NCBI GenBank assembly: GCA_004210455.1
Contig: SEFA01000014.1
Location: forward strand, 1 to 64,000
DNA from: Rubrivivax sp.
GTDB lineage: Bacteria > Pseudomonadota > Gammaproteobacteria > Burkholderiales > Burkholderiaceae_C
Reading direction: 5' to 3'
DNA length: 64,000 nt
Below, one piece after another: positions 59,707 through 64,000 of the stretch (its first letter is position 1; every line of letters starts with the position of its first letter). The notes beneath the pieces are model-generated. The model saw only the letters and a program-made list of their open reading frames with translations, made no database searches and was not told the origin of the DNA. The position numbers and the translations under genes are program-made.

Positions 59707-60642
59707 TCATTCGATCTGCGCGGGACCTCGCGCGCGCTCGTCGAGGAAGCGGTTCAGGCGCTGCAGGTCGTCGGCGTCGATGGCCGCGCCGTTGCGCCAG
59801 GCCTTGAGCCAGGCCTCGCGCTGCGGATCGGCGGCGAGCTGCCGTACGGCGTGGTCCATCGCCTCGATGGCGCGCCGGCCTTCCGGCGTGCGGCTGCATG
59901 CGGCGGTCGCCATCAGCGTGCTGCGGCCCTCGGCCAGCGGCAGCTTGGCGAGTTCAGGGGCGCCCGGATGCGCGGCGTTGTATTCGTCGACGGTGATCGG
60001 GTACTCGAGCGTGTAGTCCATGCGCTTGGCGCGCAGCATCGGCAGCAACTGGGCGCCGCGGCCGGCGACGATCGAGCGTGGCGCGCGTTCCTGGTTCGCG
60101 GCGAGCAGCTTGTCGATGCGCGCACCGAAGCTGCGATCACGCGGCAGCAGGCCGGTGAGGTCGGTGCGGCGCAGCAGGTCCGCGAGCTGCAGCGGCTGGC
60201 CGTTGGTCTCGAAGCGCGCGAGATCGTCGCGTCGCACGATCACGTGGATCTGCCTCGACATCATGGCCGGGTGCAGCGAGGTGAAGTACAGCCACTGCAG
60301 CCGTTCGGACGTGCGCAGGTGCAGCACGGAGCAGAGCGTCTCGCCGTGCCGCACCTGGGCTTCGAAGCGGGGCAGGCTGAGTTCGATGAACTCGTGCCGG
60401 AACTGCGGCATGCGCTCGATGAGCAGGCGAAGGAAGCCGTCGATCTCGCCCTGTCCCAGGTCCTCGACCTGCTGGGGTGGCTTGCCGTCGCGATAGACGA
60501 AGTGCGGGGGCATGTCCTGGACCATCCAGCGCACCAGCGGCGGTGGCGACGACGATTGCGCCGCGGCGGGCGCGAGGATCCCCAGCGCGGCGCAAAGCCC
60601 GGCGAACGCGCGCAGCGGAGGGATCAATCGCCCTCGACCCAT
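59707..60642 (-). CDS. Periplasmic solute-binding-like protein
   Basis: 311 residues with a Sec signal (cleavage near AAAQ). The pattern of an SBP family 3 protein is visible (VRWMVQDMPPHFVYRDGKPPQQVEDLGQGEIDGFLRLLIERM; MDYTLEYPITVDEY; LAADPQREAWLKAW) but diverged, like proteins found without an ABC transporter. It overlaps the end of murA by 19 bp and is probably translated from the same transcript. Ligand and role are unknown. Confidence 0.75.
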   Translation of the reverse strand: MGRGRLIPPLRAFAGLCAALGILAPAAAQSSSPPPLVRWMVQDMPPHFVYRDGKPPQQVEDLGQGEIDGFLRLLIERMPQFRHEFIELSLPRFEAQVRHGETLCSVLHLRTSERLQWLYFTSLHPAMMSRQIHVIVRRDDLARFETNGQPLQLADLLRRTDLTGLLPRDRSFGARIDKLLAANQERAPRSIVAGRGAQLLPMLRAKRMDYTLEYPITVDEYNAAHPGAPELAKLPLAEGRSTLMATAACSRTPEGRRAIEAMDHAVRQLAADPQREAWLKAWRNGAAIDADDLQRLNRFLDERARGPAQIE

Positions 60643-61925
60643 TCCACCTTGGCGCCGAGGCGGGTGATGTTCTCGGCGAATTGCGGATGGGCGCGGCGGA
60701 CCGGCGTCGCGTTGCGGATCACGGACTTGCCGGGGATGCTGGCCGCGACCATCAGCAGCGCGATCGCGACGCGGATGATGTAGGGGCTCTCGACCTCGGC
60801 GGGGCTGAGCGTCTTGCCGCCGAAGGTCACCATGCGGTGAGGATCCGACAGGAAGGCGTGGGCGCCGAACTTGGACAGTTCGGTGGTCCAGCCCATCGCG
60901 CCGTCGTAGACCTTGTTCCAGAACATCACGCTGCCTTCGGCCTTGACGCCCAGCGCGACGAAGATGGGCAGCAGGTCGACGGGCAGGTAGGGCCACGGCG
61001 CCGCTTCGACCTTCTGCAGGATGTTGCGGGTGAAGGGTTCCTTGACCTTGAGCTTGCCGTCGACGACGGAGCGGGACCAGCCGTCCTCGTGGATGATCTG
61101 CACGCCGAACTTGGCGAAGGTGCGGTCGATCAGCGGGAACTGCTCCGGCTGCGAGTTCTTGACCCGGACGTCGCCGCCCGTGATCGCGCCGAGCGCGAGG
61201 AAGGTGACGATCTCGTGGAAGTCTTCGGCGAAGGTGAACTCGCCGCCGCCCAGGGACGCGACGCCGTGGATGGTCAGGCGCGAGGTGCCCAGGCCTTCCA
61301 GCTTGGCGCCGAGCATCTGCATGAACTGGCAGAACTCCTGCACGTGCGGCTCGCTGGCCGCGTTCATCAAGGTCGACGTGCCGTGCGCGAGCGCGGCGCA
61401 GAGGACGAAGTTCTCGGTCGTGGTGACGGAGGCGTAGTCGGTCCAGTGGTCGTTGGCGCGGAGCTGGCCCTCGACCTTGACCACCAGGCCGTCGGCGGCG
61501 CGGTCGACGTTCGCGCCGAAACGCTGGAAGACCTCGACGTGCGGATCGATCTCGCGCGCGCCCAGCGTGCAGCCCTTGACGTCGTCCTCGATGCGGGCGG
61601 CGCCGAAGCGCGCCATCAGTCCGGGCACCAGCATGATCGAGGAGCGCATCTCCTCGGGCAGGTGGTCCTTCGCCGGGTCGAAGTGGGTGTCCAGGTGGTG
61701 CAGGTCCAGCACGCCGGTCTTGAAGTCCACGGACACGTTGCTGCCGAGCTTGCGGAAGACCTCGAGGATCTTCTTGACGTCGGTGATCTCGGGCACGCCG
61801 TGCAGCCGTACCGGCTCGCGCGTCAGCAGCGTCGCGCAGAGGATGGGCAGGACGGCGTTCTTGTTGGCCGAGGGAACGATGCGGCCCTTCAGGGGCGAGC
61901 CGCCGTGGACGATGAGGTTGGACAT
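60624..61925 (-). CDS. UDP-N-acetylglucosamine 1-carboxyvinyltransferase-like protein (divergent MurA)
   Basis: 433 residues. MurA transfers enolpyruvate to UDP-GlcNAc. Key residues are kept: K22-N23 (SANKNAVLP), catalytic C119 (KGCTLGAREIDPH), the FPTD-loop Asp as YLPVDLLP and an Arg at the position of the DLRA motif. The lid around C119 and the C terminus (ASIPGKSVIRNATPVRRAHPQ) differ strongly from E. coli MurA. It is not in a cell-division cluster. This is probably a paralogue, with a standard murA elsewhere. Confidence 0.88.
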   Translation of the reverse strand: MSNLIVHGGSPLKGRIVPSANKNAVLPILCATLLTREPVRLHGVPEITDVKKILEVFRKLGSNVSVDFKTGVLDLHHLDTHFDPAKDHLPEEMRSSIMLVPGLMARFGAARIEDDVKGCTLGAREIDPHVEVFQRFGANVDRAADGLVVKVEGQLRANDHWTDYASVTTTENFVLCAALAHGTSTLMNAASEPHVQEFCQFMQMLGAKLEGLGTSRLTIHGVASLGGGEFTFAEDFHEIVTFLALGAITGGDVRVKNSQPEQFPLIDRTFAKFGVQIIHEDGWSRSVVDGKLKVKEPFTRNILQKVEAAPWPYLPVDLLPIFVALGVKAEGSVMFWNKVYDGAMGWTTELSKFGAHAFLSDPHRMVTFGGKTLSPAEVESPYIIRVAIALLMVAASIPGKSVIRNATPVRRAHPQFAENITRLGAKVEWVEGD

Positions 61926-62186
61926 GGCCTGGCGCGGGGCGCGCGGGTGGAATTCGGTGGACGAGCGCGAATTATCGGGGTTTGCCGGATGGCCCGGCGC
62001 TCGGACGGGACATCGAGTTGCATCTTGCGACCCGGTCCTCCGGGACGCCAGCGAAGGTGTTCTCCGACAGCGGAGGAAATCTTCCTTTCCGATGCGGGGC
62101 CAGCCCGCACGGCCTGGTGCCAGAGGCGTGCTCCTAGGGAAGTCATGGGCGTGGGACCGGGAGCGCGCTCGCCACAATCTCGCCCC

Positions 62187-63083
62187 ATGATTCCGCCCAT
62201 TGATCCCTCCACCGCCACGGTCGCACCCTCGACGGCAGCGCCCGGGGATCCACGTGGCTGGATCACGCCCGAAGACCTCAACGTCGCCCCGGCGTTGCTC
62301 GGCCTCCCACTGGCCTCGCCCTGGCAGCGTGCGAAGGCGATGGCGGTCGACGCGACGCTGGTGACGGCGCTCTCGAATTTCGGCAACGCGCCGTTGCTCG
62401 GAGGCTGCTGCTGGGTCGCGTGGCGTTGGTACAAATTCCAGTGCGCCTCGCGCGGCGAAGTGATGCGGGAAGTCGGCTGGCGCGGCTGGCTGGGCTGGGT
62501 GCCGGCGTTGTGCCTGGTCGCCTTCGGGCTCTACACGAGCACGATGGAACACATCGACGAGCCGACGAAGCAGGCCCGCCGCGAGGCTGCAGCCGCTGCA
62601 GCCGTCTCGGTGCCCGACGGACCCGGGCAGGAAGCGCGCGAGCCGTCGGATCGGGTGGCGCAGGACGCTGGGGCCCAGCGCAAGGCCGACCGTGCGCGCA
62701 TCGAGGCGTTGCAGCAAGAGGTGCGCGAACTGCGGGACGAAGCCAAGCGCTCGCCCATCGAGATGTTCCGGCATTGGTGGGAAGTCGTGGGCCTGAACCT
62801 GGCCTGGGCTTTCGTCTATTTCGTGGCGTTCCCGCTCATCTGGCCGGGCCAGACGCCGGGCAAGAGGCTGATGGGTCTGCGCATCGTCGAGCTGACCGGC
62901 AAGCCGCTCAAGCCGATGCTCTGCGTGCGGCGCTACGGCGGTTACGCCGCCGGCGCGACGACGGGCGGCATGGGTTTCCTGCAGATCCTGTGGGACGCCA
63001 ACCGTCAGGGCTTGCATGACAAGGCTGCGCACACTGCCGTCATCGACACGCGCAATCCGCGCCGTCTCCCACTGACCGATTGA
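62187..63083 (+). CDS. RDD family membrane protein
   Basis: 298 residues. Hydrophobic segments lie near residues 45-80 and 90-118; then a coiled-coil insertion (DRVAQDAGAQRKADRARIEALQQEVRELRDEAKR, about 155-190) and two further segments (VVGLNLAWAFVYFVAFPLIW). The RDD motif follows (TPGKRLMGLRIVELTG, then RRYGGYAAGA and DANRQGLHDKAAHTAV). ATG 62187 is used. The inserted coil is unusual for the family. Confidence 0.85.
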   Translation: MIPPIDPSTATVAPSTAAPGDPRGWITPEDLNVAPALLGLPLASPWQRAKAMAVDATLVTALSNFGNAPLLGGCCWVAWRWYKFQCASRGEVMREVGWRGWLGWVPALCLVAFGLYTSTMEHIDEPTKQARREAAAAAAVSVPDGPGQEAREPSDRVAQDAGAQRKADRARIEALQQEVRELRDEAKRSPIEMFRHWWEVVGLNLAWAFVYFVAFPLIWPGQTPGKRLMGLRIVELTGKPLKPMLCVRRYGGYAAGATTGGMGFLQILWDANRQGLHDKAAHTAVIDTRNPRRLPLTD

Positions 63084-63105
63084 TCCCAAGGCCCGAGGGC
63101 AATGA

Positions 63106-63190
63106 GTCTCCGTGGGGCCGGAAGGCTGCTGGGGGTTCGCGGACGCGATGCCCCCTGCTGCCTGGAGTGCCCGCGCTTGGCCCGACGACG
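63106..63190 (+). repeat. Structured intergenic repeat, copy 2
   Basis: Hairpin at 63123-63163 with the same 13/15/13 architecture as copy 1; the loop shares 14 of 15 bases with it, while the arm sequences are unrelated but still 11 of 13 paired. Flanks match copy 1. It is located between convergent genes ending at 63083 and 63198. Confidence 0.65.
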
Positions 63191-63197
63191 TGTGTGT

Positions 63198-64000
63198 TCA
63201 GCCCTTCGGGTCCAGCCGCTTCGCCCGCGCCAGGCGCCAGGCTTCGGCGGGATCGTCGCCGTAGACCTCTTCCGCCGTCGTCGTCGTCTCTTGGCGATGC
63301 GTGTCGATCGCGATCCGCTTGTCGAAGACGAAGCATTCGCCGCGCCAGTCTGCGTCGGCATCGGGCATCTGCTCGAAGTAGTTGAGGATGCCGCCGTCGA
63401 GCTGTCGCACGGTCAGTCCGCGGTCTGTCATCCAGCCGGACAGTTTCTCGCAGCGGATGCCGCCGGTGCAGTACATCGCCACGGTCTTGCCTTCGCGTTG
63501 CCAGGCCTCTGCGTGGGCATCGATGTAGGCCGGGAAGTCGCGGAAGTGCCGCACCTCCGGATCGATCGCGCCGTCGAAATGGCCGAGCTCGAATTCGAAG
63601 TGGTTGCGGTTGTCGAGCACGACGACGTTGTCGCGCCGGATCAGCTCCCGCCACTCCCGCGGCGAGACATGCGTGTCGCGCGTGTCGGCCAGTCCTGTCA
63701 CGCCGTCCAGGCCGAAGGCGACGAGTTCCGGCTTCTCATGCACCTTCAGCAGCGTGAACGGGCGTGTCGTGCAGAAGCTGCGCTTGAAGTGCAGGTCGGC
63801 GAAGGGCGGCTCGGCGCGCAGCGCGGCTTCGTAGGCATCGAGTGCGGCGGGCGGGCCGCCGATCGCGCCGGTGATGCCCTCCGGGGCGAGGAGCAGGTTG
63901 CCGCCGATGGCGCGCCCCAGCGATTCGTTGACGTCGCGCAGGCGCTGCGCCAGGGCCGAAGTTTCGTTCAGTCGGACGAACTTGTAGAACGAGCTGTGCT
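63198..64000 (-). CDS. trhO: tRNA uridine(34) hydroxylase TrhO, rhodanese family (5' end outside window)
   Basis: Hydroxylates uridine 34 of tRNA in an oxygen-dependent reaction. The frame is open from the right edge: KFVRLNETSALAQRLRDVNESL, then NLLLAPEGITGAIGG and PFADLHFKRSFCTTRPFTLLKV (N-terminal acylphosphatase-like domain), followed by a rhodanese domain with catalytic Cys in MYCTGGIRCEKLSGWM and LDGGILNYFEQMP. It ends at TGA 63198-63200. About 15-20 N-terminal residues and the start are outside the window. Confidence 0.94.
   Translation of the reverse strand, partial: HSSFYKFVRLNETSALAQRLRDVNESLGRAIGGNLLLAPEGITGAIGGPPAALDAYEAALRAEPPFADLHFKRSFCTTRPFTLLKVHEKPELVAFGLDGVTGLADTRDTHVSPREWRELIRRDNVVVLDNRNHFEFELGHFDGAIDPEVRHFRDFPAYIDAHAEAWQREGKTVAMYCTGGIRCEKLSGWMTDRGLTVRQLDGGILNYFEQMPDADADWRGECFVFDKRIAIDTHRQETTTTAEEVYGDDPAEAWRLARAKRLDPKG

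Overview
The window is high-GC DNA (roughly two-thirds G+C in the core genes) from a betaproteobacterium. The gene content fits Burkholderiales of the Rubrivivax/Roseateles/Mitsuaria type: a Bug/TTT solute receptor, an H-NS-like protein with the betaproteobacterial C-terminal motif, a D-tartrate dehydratase, and a long GyrB. This lineage call is an inference from gene families. The window opens inside gyrB, which in many bacteria lies next to dnaA-dnaN, so the left edge is probably close to the chromosomal origin.

Layout. 1-4.1 kb: 3' end of gyrB with its terminator, a DUF3617 protein, a TetR regulator and an SDR enzyme linked by shared operators, and a GNAT protein. 4.2-8.8 kb: a leftward catabolic operon (CMD-family protein, beta-hydroxyacid dehydrogenase, aldehyde dehydrogenase, tricarboxylate-type receptor) facing a GntR regulator, with two copies of a palindromic operator between them. 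8.8-11.1 kb: LysR plus D-tartrate dehydratase. 11.2-15.6 kb: an accessory region, with a frameshifted XRE-ImmA regulator followed by a clearly lower-GC four-gene cassette (MazG-like pyrophosphohydrolase fusion, a small Rossmann-like protein, an Nmad2 nucleotide-modification-associated protein, a uracil-DNA-glycosylase-like protein). This is the best candidate for an undescribed system, possibly phage defence or modified-nucleotide handling.

15.6-19.4 kb: acetolactate synthase/Lrp pair, a GntR regulator and an H-NS-like protein. 19.4-23.7 kb: an M13 peptidase and a universal stress protein, flanked by two unusual disordered proteins rich in eukaryote-like tyrosine motifs; one also carries SH3-ligand-like proline motifs. 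These look like secreted host-directed effectors. 23.7-28.2 kb: a stress and signalling cluster (two BON lipoproteins, CHASE3-type sensor kinase, NarL-type and stand-alone response regulators, small unknown proteins). 28.3-35.4 kb: DUF2242 lipoprotein, M3 oligopeptidase, Gfo/Idh/MocA oxidoreductase, GNAT, membrane proteins including a Bax-inhibitor-1 homologue, and an NhaR-type LysR regulator.

35.7-46.7 kb: a reverse-transsulfuration pair, a 2OG-Fe(II) oxygenase, an amino-acid ABC importer apparently lacking its ATPase and ending where a VapBC toxin-antitoxin module has been joined, then a complete sulfonate/taurine uptake and cleavage operon. 46.9-53.4 kb: a glycosyltransferase, thioredoxin, SNF2 helicase and an ECF sigma/anti-sigma/target operon. 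53.4-64 kb: a 580-bp non-coding stretch with palindromes and a strong terminator, a TSUP permease, HDOD and GGDEF signalling proteins, an outer-membrane protein, an FMN riboswitch controlling a stand-alone ribH, RluA-family pseudouridine synthase, a periplasmic binding protein, a divergent MurA, an RDD protein and trhO running off the right edge. Two intergenic copies of a structured repeat (58.7 and 63.1 kb) keep a nearly identical loop and flanks while their stem sequences differ but remain self-complementary.

No rRNA, tRNA, CRISPR array or recognisable transposase was seen.
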